Shown piece by piece: positions 54,001 through 62,545 of a stretch of DNA of 64,000 nucleotides. Position 1 is the first letter of the stretch. The number at the start of each line of letters is the position of its first letter. A program made the translations under genes and the position numbers. The stretch lies in NCBI RefSeq assembly GCF_004331695.1, contig NZ_SJSL01000004.1, positions 62,001 through 126,000 on the forward strand, in the 5' to 3' direction. The stretch is from Pedobacter psychroterrae. GTDB lineage: Bacteria > Bacteroidota > Bacteroidia > Sphingobacteriales > Sphingobacteriaceae. A model generated the notes under the pieces. That model had not been told where the DNA came from and made no database searches. It saw only the letters and a program-made list of their open reading frames with translations.

Positions 54001-56669
54001 CCGGCAAATCGGTATATGTAGACTGGCCGGGATGGGCGCAACGGGAACAGGCCAGCAATCCTACTGAGGCCTCGATGCTTTCTTTTACTGCCAATAAAAC
54101 GAAATACAATGTTGGAGAAGATGTGGTGCTGACCATTCCATCAGGAAAAGGCGGCAGGGCATTGATCTCTATAGAAAATGGCAGCAGGGTACTTAAGACA
54201 TTCTGGACGGATACCAAGCCAGGGCAGACACAGTTTACCTTTAAGGCAGAGAAAGAAATGGCGCCCAATGTGTTTGCCAATGTGACTTTGCTGCAGCCGC
54301 ATGCGCAGACGATAAACGACCTGCCGATCAGGATGTACGGGGCTTTCCCTTTGCTGGTTGAAGATCCGCAGACGATATTGAAACCCGTGATACAGATGGC
54401 TGATAAAATAAAACCAGAAACGGAAAGTACGGTGACTGTTTCGGAGGCCACAGGAAAGGCCATGACCTATACCATTGCGATAGTAGATGAAGGATTGCTG
54501 GATCTGACCAGATTTAAAACCCCTGATGCCCATGCGGTTTTCTATGCAAGAGAAGGACTGGGCGTAAAGACCTGGGACTTGTTTGACTATGTACTTGGTG
54601 CCTGGGGCGGTAACCTGGAACGGATCCTGAGCATTGGTGGTGACGGTTCGATCAACCGCAACCTGAACCCGGCAAAGGCCAATAGGTTTGTTCCGGTAGT
54701 GAAGTATCTGGGGCCTTTTGCATTGGGCAAAGGCGGCAAGGCCAGTCATAAGTTTAAATTGCCGCAATATATTGGCGCAGTGCGTGTGATGGTAGTGGCC
54801 GGACAGGACGGCGCCTATGGCTCGGCAGAGAAACCTGTGCAAGTCAAAAAACCATTGATGCTGCTGGCTACGTTACCAAGAGTGATTGGTCCTGGTGAGT
54901 CATTTACCCTCCCTGCTACCGTATTTGCTACAGAAAGTAACCTTAAAAATGTGACAGTGCAGCTTCAGACACAAAACCTACAGGTATTGGGCAGTAAAAC
55001 GCAACAATTGCTATTTAAGCAGACAGGTGAGCAACTGGCTTATTTTGAGGTGAAGGCACCTGAGCTTACGGGTATTGCTAAAGTTCGTGTGATTGCACAG
55101 AGTGGAGCCGAAAAGGCGGTTTATGATGTAGAAATGGACATCAGAAATCCGAATCCGTATGTAACCAATGTAGTGTCAGCCAGCATTGCCCCTGGTCAGA
55201 AATGGAGTTACAGCTATAATCCGGTGGGTATGGCTGGTTCAAATTCCGCTACGCTGGAGGTATCTAATATATTTCCTATTAGTCTGAAAAAGCGCTTGGG
55301 CTATCTGGTGCAGTATCCGCATGGATGCGTGGAGCAGGTAACCTCTGGGGTATTCCCGCAGTTGTTTTTGAAAATGGTTACCCCGCTTTCGGAGCAGCAG
55401 CAGGCTGAAATAGGCAGGAATGTAAAAGCAGGGATAAATAAGTTGCGGGGCTACCAGAATACAGATGGTGGATTAAGCTACTGGCCGGGTGAAGGTGCGT
55501 CTGACGAATGGGGCAGCAATTATGCTTCGCATTTCTTGCTGGAAGCAGAGAAAGAAGGTTATACCCTGCCTGTTGGTATGGTGGATGGATTGGTTAGGTA
55601 TCTGAGAGGAAAAGCTGCCAATTGGGAGCCAAATAGCACGAACTTTTATGGTGGCGATTTATCCCAGGCCTACCGGTTATATGTATTGGCACTTGCTAAA
55701 AGACCAGATATGGCGGCCATGAACCGGTTGAGGGGATTTGAATATTTATCGGCCACTGCCAAATGGAGACTGGCAGCGGCGTATCAGTTGGCGGGACAGG
55801 GCGATGCGGCACGTTCACTGATCAAAGGATTGCCACAGGAAGTAGAAGCCTATACACAATTGGGCGGCACCTATGGTTCTGACACCAGAGATGAGGCTAT
55901 GATATTGGAAACGTTGACCCTATTGGGCCAGAATACGTCTTCTTTATTGATGTCTGTTGCTTCCAAACTGGGCAGCGACCAATGGTACAGCACGCAAACC
56001 ACTGCGTATAGTTTACTAGCTGTCGCCAAGGTATGCGGAAAGAACGGTGCGTCGAACAAGCTTAAATACACTTACAGTCTGAATGGAAAAGCCGGACAGG
56101 TGAATACGACGAGCTATGTGAACAGCAACAGTCTGACTGATAAAGGTACAGTGATGGTTTACAACACCAGCGACCGTACCCTGTTTACCCGACTGGTACT
56201 GCAAGGACAGCCGGCAGCAGGTCAGAACAATTTTATTGCTGCTAATCCAGATGTGCTGGACATGAATATCAGCTATAAACTATTAAATGGCAAAGCGCTG
56301 GACCCAACGCTGTTGAAGCAGGGTATTGATTTCTATGCCGAAGTAACGGTTAAGAACCCAGGCAAAATGGGCTATTATGAACAGATGGCGCTGACCCAGA
56401 TCTTCCCTTCGGGATGGGAGATCATCAATACCCGTGTGAACGACAATGAAAGCATACTGGCCTCTTCGCCGTATATTTACAGGGATATCAGGGACGATAG
56501 GGTATTTACTTACTTCAACCTGCGGGAGAATGAAACAGTGGTGTATAAAGTATTGTTGAATGCTTCTTATATAGGCAGATATTACCTATCTGCTGCACAA
56601 TGTGAAGCGATGTACAACAATACCATTACTGCCACTGAGGGTGGTAAATGGGTGCAGGTTGTGAAGTAA
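51006..56669 (+). CDS. Alpha-2-macroglobulin family protein, membrane anchored, with intact thioester motif
   Basis: A 1887-residue periplasmic protein of the bacterial alpha-2-macroglobulin (YfhM-like) family, proposed to trap attacking proteases. A disordered Ser/Asn-rich start (residues 1-30) precedes a transmembrane anchor (about 37-60) in place of the usual lipobox. Macroglobulin-like domains follow. The VYGERGVWRPGDSLYLSFVL-type segment (IYGERGVWRPGDS) lies near residue 660, and the thioester motif YPHGCVEQVTSG has Cys1441 and the paired Gln. The frame extends to a TTG at 50934, but the ATG at 51006 is a better start. pbpC overlaps its 3' end, matching the E. coli yfhM-pbpC pairing. It is larger than the ~1650-residue E. 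coli protein. Confidence 0.92.
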   Translation: MESLPPSSSENTDSSSGNNNPSSRTGNLSFFKKYWKRIILGMIAALIIGIGVGYLAVFLIKKNKPNDDSQKYSKYITAYTSGTVSKKSFIRLQLASQVKTMSDLGVADNRNLFSFSPSVKGKAYWIDAQTVEFRPDEPLEAGEDYEVSFDLGKVTETEEGLEEFEFDFRVIRPGMSAVQNGLVSQNNTSMDYMQLKGEIKTSDQEDPKAIEKALEVDFADKLKVKWEHRPESNSYSFTIDSIKKTPSVRNLKLKWSGDPINAEAEGEMDIQVPGVGIFTVLDIKAVQDQEDYALVQFSQPISVAQDLSGLISLSGVGSPRYTVDRSQVKVYSADKLEGNYGVQVSPGIENIEGAKLRVGKTANIVFENRKPSVIIAGSGTIIPNSGKLVLPFEAVNLNAVDVTIIKIYENNIPQFFQANNFKGEYDLRRVAKPVVQKTIRLDEDKALNLHKKNRFTLDLDKLLKTEPGAMYRITIGFRHSYNVFKCAENEDENTGDSSSSADEEYYGYGENIDEDDQFWQLYSNAYPRGFRWEDRDNPCTRSYYTSDKWASRNVMASNIGLIAKRGNDNSMLIIATDLLTAKTMGGVTLELLDYQRQVIHTVKTDGDGMATFDLKRKPFLLIAKNGDERGYLKLDDGSSLPLSRFDVGGDVVQKGLKGFIYGERGVWRPGDSLYLSFVLEDKLKTLPGGYPVTFELYNPKGQLFKRVINGKPLNGFYAFKTATESTSPTGNWLVKVKAGGAMFSKTVKIETVMPNRLKIGFDIGNAGYLGSGGVSAATLSANWLFGAVGKNLKAKVDVNLNTMKTTFKGYEAYDFDNPTVVFQSQVKTIFEGTLNENGTAKVNTSLNENNTAPGMLKANFTTKVFEAGGGFSIDNFSIPYHVYSSYYGIKTPEGDRLSEMLVTGKDHKVDIVNVDRNGALVKGEKTVSVELYKLQWRWWWQQDDEYAYADFSQNSYNQMIKKDNIVLRGGKGNWTLRVDEPEWGRYLILVRDANGGHVTGKSVYVDWPGWAQREQASNPTEASMLSFTANKTKYNVGEDVVLTIPSGKGGRALISIENGSRVLKTFWTDTKPGQTQFTFKAEKEMAPNVFANVTLLQPHAQTINDLPIRMYGAFPLLVEDPQTILKPVIQMADKIKPETESTVTVSEATGKAMTYTIAIVDEGLLDLTRFKTPDAHAVFYAREGLGVKTWDLFDYVLGAWGGNLERILSIGGDGSINRNLNPAKANRFVPVVKYLGPFALGKGGKASHKFKLPQYIGAVRVMVVAGQDGAYGSAEKPVQVKKPLMLLATLPRVIGPGESFTLPATVFATESNLKNVTVQLQTQNLQVLGSKTQQLLFKQTGEQLAYFEVKAPELTGIAKVRVIAQSGAEKAVYDVEMDIRNPNPYVTNVVSASIAPGQKWSYSYNPVGMAGSNSATLEVSNIFPISLKKRLGYLVQYPHGCVEQVTSGVFPQLFLKMVTPLSEQQQAEIGRNVKAGINKLRGYQNTDGGLSYWPGEGASDEWGSNYASHFLLEAEKEGYTLPVGMVDGLVRYLRGKAANWEPNSTNFYGGDLSQAYRLYVLALAKRPDMAAMNRLRGFEYLSATAKWRLAAAYQLAGQGDAARSLIKGLPQEVEAYTQLGGTYGSDTRDEAMILETLTLLGQNTSSLLMSVASKLGSDQWYSTQTTAYSLLAVAKVCGKNGASNKLKYTYSLNGKAGQVNTTSYVNSNSLTDKGTVMVYNTSDRTLFTRLVLQGQPAAGQNNFIAANPDVLDMNISYKLLNGKALDPTLLKQGIDFYAEVTVKNPGKMGYYEQMALTQIFPSGWEIINTRVNDNESILASSPYIYRDIRDDRVFTYFNLRENETVVYKVLLNASYIGRYYLSAAQCEAMYNNTITATEGGKWVQVVK

Positions 56670-56698
56670 ACGCTGGTTATAACCTTGGCCATACATTG

Positions 56699-59179
56699 AT
56701 GAACAGGAAGCGGATAAAGCCAGCAAAGAGTCTTAAAAAAGCAATTAATTTTTCCATGATGTTTGATTTATTATATATCAGACATCATGGAAAAATGTTA
56801 CCTCTTGCTGATGCAGCCTGTGTAGTACTGCTATTGGCTTTTCTATTTTCATTACCGGGACAACTTTTTAAATCGCCCACTTCTTACGTTGTAGCCGCAT
56901 CAAATGGAGAATTGCTGAGTGCTTCGATAGCTAAGGACGGGCAATGGCGGTTTCCTGCGGCAGACACTGTGCCGGATAAATTTACCAAATGCCTGATCGC
57001 GTTTGAAGACAAGCGCTTTTATGCACATCCGGGGGTAGATCCGATAGCGATGGCCAGAGCAATGCGGCAAAATTTGAAATCGGGCTCGGTAGTGAGCGGT
57101 GGCAGTACGATCAGTATGCAGGTGATCCGCTTATCGCGCCGGGAAAGCAGAACCTTGTGGCAAAAAATGATAGAGGTGGTTTTGGCAGTAAGGCTAGAGC
57201 TCAGCTCTTCAAAAGAGGATATTTTAGGGTTGTATGCAGCTAATGCTCCTTTTGGCAGCAATGTAGTTGGCCTCGATGCCGCATCCTGGCGGTACTTTGG
57301 ACGGAGTGCAGCGCGCCTGTCCTGGGGAGAAATGGCTACACTGGCTGTCTTGCCCAATAGCCCTTCCCTGATACACCCGGGAAAGAACACTGAGCGGCTG
57401 ATTAAAAAGAGAAATGACCTGCTGGATAAAATTGCCCGCTTAAAGATCATTGATCAGGCTACTGCCGAACTGTCTAAACTTGAGCCCATTCCCGGAAAGC
57501 CGTTGCCGCTTCCACAGCATGCTGTCCACCTATTGAACAGGTTCAAATCGGAATATAATGACCATTCAAAGGGTTACGATAAGTCTGCATCAACCAGGAT
57601 CACCTCTACAATAGATTATGAGCTGCAGATCAATGTAAATTCTTTATTAAAACGCTATAATAACCGGTACAGGGCCAATGACATTAATAATATTGCGGCG
57701 CTGGTACTCGATGTCCGTACAGGAAAAGTGCTCAGCTATGTGGGCAATAATTATCAGCCGGACCAAAAGGAACTGGAAAGTCATGTAGATATGGTCAGGG
57801 CTGCCCGCAGTCCGGGGAGTACCTTGAAGCCTTTATTGTACGCAAGCATGCTGAATGAGGGATTTATATTGCCGCAAACCCTGGTACCGGATATTCCGAC
57901 GCAAATAAGCGGCTATACGCCACAGAATTATGATCTTGGGTATGATGGAGCTATTCCGGCAGATAAAGCGCTGAGCCGCTCATTAAACATCCCTGCGGTA
58001 AAAATGCTGCAGAACTATAAGTACCAAAGGTTTTATGATAAACTCAAACAATTGGGTTTTACTTCGTTGAATAAGCCTGCGGATCATTATGGGCTATCGC
58101 TGATACTTGGTGGCAGCGAAGTAACTATGTGGGACCTGACGAAGGCCTATATGGGTATGGCAAGAAGCCTGAACCATTATAATGAGTATAAAGGCAGGTA
58201 TAATCCGCATGATTATGATGCACCTGTGTATGTACAAGGTGAAACAAGAGAGCGTTCAGAGCGGGATATGCGTTTTGATCAATATGAAACACAACTGACT
58301 TCAGTGGTAGACCATGCAGCTATATGGAATACTTTTAATGCCATGGAGGAACTGATGCGGCCCGGTGAAGAGGGACTTTGGGAGCAGTTTTCTTCCTCGC
58401 AAAGGCTGGCATGGAAAACCGGAACCAGTTTCGGCTTCAGAGATGCCTGGGCAATCGGACTGACGCCGGATCATGTGGTATGTGTATGGGTGGGCAATGC
58501 CGACGGTGAGGGACGTCCGGGCCTGACCGGTATTGATGCAGCTGCTCCGGTAATGTTTGATATTTTTAAACAACTACCTGTGAGCAAATGGTTTAAAATC
58601 CCTCAAAACAAATTGAAGAAGTTATTGGTATGCAGAAAGAGCGGCTATAAAGCAGGTGAGAATTGTGTGGATAAAGTCCAGCAGCTAGTCTCTCCCGCCG
58701 GTGAAAAAACACGCATATGTCCTTATCATGTGCTAGTTCACCTGGACCGGACGGAGACGCAACGAGTGACGGATGCCTGTGATTCGACGGTAAATATGGT
58801 GCATAAGCCCTGGTTTGTGCTTCCCCCTGCTATGGAATATTACTATAAGATCAAGAACAGCGATTACAAAGAACTGCCACCGTTTAAGACAGGCTGTGGA
58901 GCCGAAGGCAGTGGTACTGCAATGGAAATGATCTACCCTAAGAATTATGCAAGCGTGTATATCCCTTTGGAGTTTGACGGGAGTCGCGGAAAAGTAGTGT
59001 TGAATGCCACACATCGCAGTGCGAATACCAGAATCTACTGGCACATAGACAATGAATACGTCGGGACTACCCAGGTTTATCACCAACTGGCTGTAAGTCC
59101 GCCACCGGGCAGGCATATGCTTACTTTAGTAGATGAGTATGGGGAACGACTGGTGCAGGTATTTACTGTGTTGCAATGA
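56699..59179 (+). CDS. pbpC: Penicillin-binding protein 1C
   Basis: Bifunctional peptidoglycan synthase. The 826-residue protein has a short basic cytoplasmic start and one transmembrane helix (CVVLLLAFLFSLPG). The glycosyltransferase domain follows with catalytic Glu103 in IAFEDKRFYAHPGVD and VSGGSTISMQVIRL. The transpeptidase domain has SxxK in PGSTLKPLLYA (Ser374), SxN in SRSLNIP and KTGTSFGFRDAW. The closing BiPBP_C domain starts near IYPKNYASVYIPLEFDG. PBP1C is partnered with alpha-2-macroglobulin in other bacteria. The start is uncertain: ATG at 56648 overlaps the upstream gene, 56699 (MNRKRIK) is used here, and the in-frame ATG at 56795 lies just behind a 14-bp hairpin. Confidence 0.92.
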   Translation: MNRKRIKPAKSLKKAINFSMMFDLLYIRHHGKMLPLADAACVVLLLAFLFSLPGQLFKSPTSYVVAASNGELLSASIAKDGQWRFPAADTVPDKFTKCLIAFEDKRFYAHPGVDPIAMARAMRQNLKSGSVVSGGSTISMQVIRLSRRESRTLWQKMIEVVLAVRLELSSSKEDILGLYAANAPFGSNVVGLDAASWRYFGRSAARLSWGEMATLAVLPNSPSLIHPGKNTERLIKKRNDLLDKIARLKIIDQATAELSKLEPIPGKPLPLPQHAVHLLNRFKSEYNDHSKGYDKSASTRITSTIDYELQINVNSLLKRYNNRYRANDINNIAALVLDVRTGKVLSYVGNNYQPDQKELESHVDMVRAARSPGSTLKPLLYASMLNEGFILPQTLVPDIPTQISGYTPQNYDLGYDGAIPADKALSRSLNIPAVKMLQNYKYQRFYDKLKQLGFTSLNKPADHYGLSLILGGSEVTMWDLTKAYMGMARSLNHYNEYKGRYNPHDYDAPVYVQGETRERSERDMRFDQYETQLTSVVDHAAIWNTFNAMEELMRPGEEGLWEQFSSSQRLAWKTGTSFGFRDAWAIGLTPDHVVCVWVGNADGEGRPGLTGIDAAAPVMFDIFKQLPVSKWFKIPQNKLKKLLVCRKSGYKAGENCVDKVQQLVSPAGEKTRICPYHVLVHLDRTETQRVTDACDSTVNMVHKPWFVLPPAMEYYYKIKNSDYKELPPFKTGCGAEGSGTAMEMIYPKNYASVYIPLEFDGSRGKVVLNATHRSANTRIYWHIDNEYVGTTQVYHQLAVSPPPGRHMLTLVDEYGERLVQVFTVLQ
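56749..56795. repeat. Perfect 14-bp inverted repeat at the pbpC 5' end
   Basis: TTTTTCCATGATGT (56749-56762) and ACATCATGGAAAAA (56782-56795) are exact complements around a 19-nt AT-rich loop. It lies inside the pbpC reading frame if translation begins at 56699, or directly in front of an in-frame ATG at 56795. It could form a hairpin that hides or presents that start. Confidence 0.65.
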
Positions 59180-59852
59180 GTTTACGCTCTATACCCCCGA
59201 TGGTAATCAGGTATTGTGCAGTCATATAAGTAGCCATAATCAGCAGGTGCGCATAATTGAAAGGTTGTGCAAATTTGTTGTACGCCAGCAGGGAATCTGA
59301 GATAAGGAAGAACATAGCGCCAACGAGGATTAGCCGGAAGCTGATTACATTGACACGCAGGTTCCTGAAGCTGGCCATCATCATCATAAAGCTGATCACA
59401 AAGATGTAGACCATAACCGGCAGTTTTAGGATACCTAAGCTTTCCCTGATGTAAATATAGAAACCCATGCCAATAACAGCACAGACAAGTATAGCTATCC
59501 TTGCCCCCTTCTTGTCCAGTTCAGGTGCCGAACTGAAATCGAGGTAAAAGGCTGAAATGTAAAAGATATGTCCGATTAAAAATGCAATGAGTCCGTATAT
59601 AAAGAAGGCCTGGTTGCCGGAGCTGAACATTAGTAAAACATCGCCCGAAAGGGCAAAAAATAAACCTGTAAAAAGGCGTTTATGAAAACGGCCTTTTAAG
59701 GAGGTGCTGATGGCAAGCATGGCCATTAGCGAAACAACAATAAGCGGTTTGGTGATGTATTGCAAGATGGCTGAACCATTGGATATGGCAATCAGGTGCA
59801 GGATAAAGATGAGCGCAAACAGCAGGTTAAACTTCGGGTATTTCTTCAGCAT
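59163..59852 (-). CDS. YhhN/TMEM86-family membrane protein (lysoplasmalogenase-like)
   Basis: A 229-residue membrane protein with about eight hydrophobic helices, of the YhhN family. Its animal member TMEM86 hydrolyses the vinyl-ether bond of lysoplasmalogens. Conserved membrane-embedded acidic residues are visible in ALSGDVLLMF and FFLISDSLLAYNKF, two motifs that define the family. Bacterial substrates are largely unproven. The start overlaps the end of the upstream hydroxylase-like gene by 26 bp, pointing to coupled expression. Its own 3' end overlaps the pbpC stop by 17 bp on the opposite strand. Confidence 0.88.
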   Translation of the reverse strand: MLKKYPKFNLLFALIFILHLIAISNGSAILQYITKPLIVVSLMAMLAISTSLKGRFHKRLFTGLFFALSGDVLLMFSSGNQAFFIYGLIAFLIGHIFYISAFYLDFSSAPELDKKGARIAILVCAVIGMGFYIYIRESLGILKLPVMVYIFVISFMMMMASFRNLRVNVISFRLILVGAMFFLISDSLLAYNKFAQPFNYAHLLIMATYMTAQYLITIGGIERKLIATQ

Positions 59853-61047
59853 TGGGTTTAGCGTTATTAAGGTTATAGAACCAGACGGCGGAAATAATCT
59901 GTATGCCTGTAAATATGACCTGGTATCCTATCGGAAACTCCAGGGATAAAACGATCGCAATTCCAAGCGCAAGCCTGGAGTATTCGAAATGCCTGAGCCA
60001 TTTCTTTTGCTCCAGCAATGCCCCACAGGTGAGCAAGGTAAGTACAATGAAAACAGAACCAATGGTTGTGGGCAGCACAGGCAAGGTTTTGTGCAGGAAA
60101 AGAATGGCTGAGCCTCCGGTAATGCCTATTACAAACTGCAATAGCACATAGCCGGAGAGTCGCTGATGAAATTCAGGATTGTATTTATCATAATCCTGGG
60201 CATCTATCTCCTTTGGTTTTTGAAAACCGCCCAAGTGTTCCGGAAACCACCCGGGTGCTTTGAGAAATACATTTACTTTATCGCGCCAGCGCGGACTTTT
60301 TCTTGCCGTTCGCAGGAGTTCATCCCAATAGTGGACATTTGCCCACACGGGGTTCCAGCTGGCCAGTGGAGTTGTGATGCCATAGTAGACCTCCTCCTCT
60401 TCCTTTTGGAAGGTGCCAAACATCCTGTCCCAGATAATGAGCGTACCTGCATGGTTCTTGTCTATATATTTGGGGTTGGAGCCGTGATGCACGCGATGAT
60501 GGGAAGGGGTGTTTAAAATACATTCCAACGGCCCGAGACTCTTGATAGCCCTGGTGTGTATCCAGAACTGGTATAGGGTGTTGAATGAACTTAAAGTGAT
60601 GAAAATAAGCGGGTCGAAACCCAGAAAAGCAAGCGGCAGGTAAAAAACCCATGAAAACCAGCTCTGAAACCAGGATTGTCTGAGTGCTACGGTGAGGTTG
60701 TATTCTTCCGATTGATGATGTACAATATGAGCTGCCCATAAAAGGTTGATCTGATGGCTCATGCGGTGAAACCAATAATAACAGAAATCGACACCGATGA
60801 AGAGAATGATCCATATCCATATACTCTTTGGAAGGTCAAGCATCCTCCAGTTTTCAAAAATGTATTTGTAACCAAAAAAAAGGATGGTCTTCATAAATAC
60901 ATCTATCAACTGCTGTCCGATACCCTGACTCAGGTTGGCTATAGCATCGTTGAGCCGGTAATAATTCAGCTTTTTATAAAATGAATAGGCAAGTTCCACC
61001 CCTATCAGGATAAAAAACACAGGTACAGATAGCGTGATGTAGTTCAT
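59827..61047 (-). CDS. Sterol desaturase/fatty acid hydroxylase superfamily protein (alkylglycerol monooxygenase-like)
   Basis: A 406-residue membrane di-iron enzyme. The three histidine clusters of the superfamily are present: HRMSH (residues 94-98), HIVHHQSEEYN (107-117) and HHRVHHG (183-189), with further His in KNHAGTLIIWDRMFGTF. The N-terminal hydrophobic helices and the WDRMFGTFQKEEEEVYYGI ending of the core resemble the TMEM195/alkylglycerol monooxygenase branch. That branch cleaves ether lipids in animals with tetrahydrobiopterin. A further hydrophobic C-terminal region (about 310-395) is an addition. Co-expression with a YhhN protein hints at ether-lipid metabolism. The actual substrate could also be a sterol-like or hopanoid lipid. 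Confidence 0.86.
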   Translation of the reverse strand: MNYITLSVPVFFILIGVELAYSFYKKLNYYRLNDAIANLSQGIGQQLIDVFMKTILFFGYKYIFENWRMLDLPKSIWIWIILFIGVDFCYYWFHRMSHQINLLWAAHIVHHQSEEYNLTVALRQSWFQSWFSWVFYLPLAFLGFDPLIFITLSSFNTLYQFWIHTRAIKSLGPLECILNTPSHHRVHHGSNPKYIDKNHAGTLIIWDRMFGTFQKEEEEVYYGITTPLASWNPVWANVHYWDELLRTARKSPRWRDKVNVFLKAPGWFPEHLGGFQKPKEIDAQDYDKYNPEFHQRLSGYVLLQFVIGITGGSAILFLHKTLPVLPTTIGSVFIVLTLLTCGALLEQKKWLRHFEYSRLALGIAIVLSLEFPIGYQVIFTGIQIISAVWFYNLNNAKPNAEEIPEV

Positions 61048-61120
61048 TCAGAATATTTGGTTAGCTCATCGCAATACGGATATAAAGCTAAACAATTGCT
61101 TTAGCAATAGGATGATTAAA

Positions 61121-61162
61121 TAAAAAAAGCAGCAGAAAATGACACATGTCACCACTGCTGCT
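61121..61162 (-). terminator. Terminator after the RRM protein gene
   Basis: AGCAGCAG (61128-61135) pairs with CTGCTGCT (61155-61162), and on the minus strand the hairpin is followed by seven T residues. It lies about 50 bp past the RRM stop codon. Confidence 0.8.
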
Positions 61163-61210
61163 CTAATATATTTAAAATAGAATCAGTAAACTGAAATATT
61201 GAAAAGCTAG

Positions 61211-61519
61211 TTAGTAGCTTTTTTCAGTACGGTTATTCCTCTTGAAACCACCTCCACCTGCGTTACCGCCGGTATTGGGTTTTTCCTGAGCTTCCGCTAC
61301 TTTAATACGGTTACCATTGTAATCGCCACCGTTCATACGTTTGATTGCTTCTCTTGCCTCTTCATCTACCGGCATCTCCACAAAACCAAACCCACGACTT
61401 TGACCAGTCTCGCGATCTTTGATAATCCTAAGTGATTTTACTTGACCGAAATCACCAAATACGGCTGTTAATTCATCTTCCCCTACTTCTAACGGAAGGC
61501 CTGTAATAAATATCTTCAT
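61211..61519 (-). CDS. Single-RRM RNA-binding protein
   Basis: A 102-residue RNA-binding protein with one RNA recognition motif over residues 1-80. RNP2 is KIFITGLP at the very N terminus and RNP1 is RGFGFVEM (near residue 43), with the aromatic residues that stack on bases in place. A glycine-rich basic tail follows (GGNAGGGGFKRNNRTEKSY), as in plant and cyanobacterial glycine-rich RNA-binding proteins. Bacterial members often help cold adaptation or mRNA stability. That is family knowledge, not shown here. It has its own promoter (61539-61569) and terminator, so it is a monocistronic gene. Confidence 0.95.
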   Translation of the reverse strand: MKIFITGLPLEVGEDELTAVFGDFGQVKSLRIIKDRETGQSRGFGFVEMPVDEEAREAIKRMNGGDYNGNRIKVAEAQEKPNTGGNAGGGGFKRNNRTEKSY

Positions 61520-61538
61520 TAATGTCTAAAAATTTGCA

Positions 61539-61569
61539 CAAAGTTAAGCATTTTTCACTTAAATTCCAA
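61539..61569 (-). promoter_or_regulatory. Promoter of the RRM protein gene
   Basis: On the minus strand, TTG (61569-61567), a 20-bp spacer and TAACTTTG (61546-61539) match the Bacteroidota -33/-7 consensus. Transcription would begin near 61535, leaving a leader of about 15 nt before the ATG. Confidence 0.6.
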
Positions 61570-61693
61570 TGCTAGTGTCAGTTATAAGTATAATTATTTA
61601 ATTAAATTTATAACATCGCGAGCAAAAGATTTGTTTGCCGGGCATTGATTTTTTTAATGAAAATCGATATAAATGGTATAGTAGCAACAATAA

Positions 61694-62545
61694 CTAGCTT
61701 AATGTAGTTTTAAACAGTCCTATAGTCCTCTGCCAGGCAAGTTTTGCGGCCGCCTCATTGTACCTGGTGGGCGAAGTATCATTATTGAACGCATGATTAA
61801 CACCTTCGTAAATATATAACTTGTAATCTACTTTATTATCTTTAAGTGCCTGTTCATAAGCAGGAATCCCTGCATTTACCCTTTCATCCAGTCCGCCATA
61901 ATGCAGCATCACAGAAGCTTTAATATTTTTTACGTCTTCGCCTTTGGGCTGACCGCCATAATAGGCTACGGCTGCCAGTAATTTTGGATCGTTTACTGCA
62001 AGCTTGTTGGACATTGCTCCACCCCAGCAAAAGCCCACACATCCTACCTTTCCGTTGCCGTCTTTTCTACTACGCAGGTACTCAAGTCCTTTGAGGTAAT
62101 TTTGCAGATTCTTTTCCGCATCAAGCTGTCCGATCAGTTCCCTTCCCTTGTCCTCGTCGGCCGGAGTGCCGCCCAATGGCGAAAGGGCATCTATACCGAG
62201 GGCGAGGAAACCTTCTGCGGCGACACGCTTAGTGACCTCAATGATATGCGGATTTAGTCCCCTGTTTTCGTGAATAACCACTACGCAACCCAGGTTTTTC
62301 TTGTTCTTTGGTTTGGCTAGAACAGCCTTCATATTTCCTTCTACACCTGGGTAGGTGATGTTTTCAACTTCGATACTGTCGTCGCTGAATGTTGCAGCTG
62401 CTACATAATTATTTTCCAGCAGTGGTAATATTGTCAATGCTATAGCTGTGCTGCCTGTAAGGACAGCTAACTTTTTCATGAATTCCTTTCGGCTGATGCC
62501 GCTATGTGTATACTGGTCGTACAGGGTGATTATTTTCTGATCCAT
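61694..62545 (-). CDS. Dienelactone hydrolase family protein, exported
   Basis: A 283-residue alpha/beta hydrolase. The catalytic triad of the dienelactone hydrolase family is visible: Cys in GCVGFCWGGAMSN, Asp in HYGGLDERVNAG and His in YEGVNHAFNND. An N-terminal extension with a hydrophobic segment (SRKEFMKKLAVLTGSTAIALTIL) resembles an export signal preceded by about 20 extra residues, so a periplasmic location is probable. Natural substrates vary widely in this family (lactones, esters), and none can be chosen here. The gene stands alone in an AT-rich region. Confidence 0.9.
   Translation of the reverse strand: MDQKIITLYDQYTHSGISRKEFMKKLAVLTGSTAIALTILPLLENNYVAAATFSDDSIEVENITYPGVEGNMKAVLAKPKNKKNLGCVVVIHENRGLNPHIIEVTKRVAAEGFLALGIDALSPLGGTPADEDKGRELIGQLDAEKNLQNYLKGLEYLRSRKDGNGKVGCVGFCWGGAMSNKLAVNDPKLLAAVAYYGGQPKGEDVKNIKASVMLHYGGLDERVNAGIPAYEQALKDNKVDYKLYIYEGVNHAFNNDTSPTRYNEAAAKLAWQRTIGLFKTTLS

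Noticed and set aside
54141..54842. A 233-codon minus-strand frame opposite the macroglobulin gene
   Set aside because: It lies entirely within a well-supported gene, its product is Arg/His/Cys-rich nonsense without domain pattern, and it is a codon-structure shadow.
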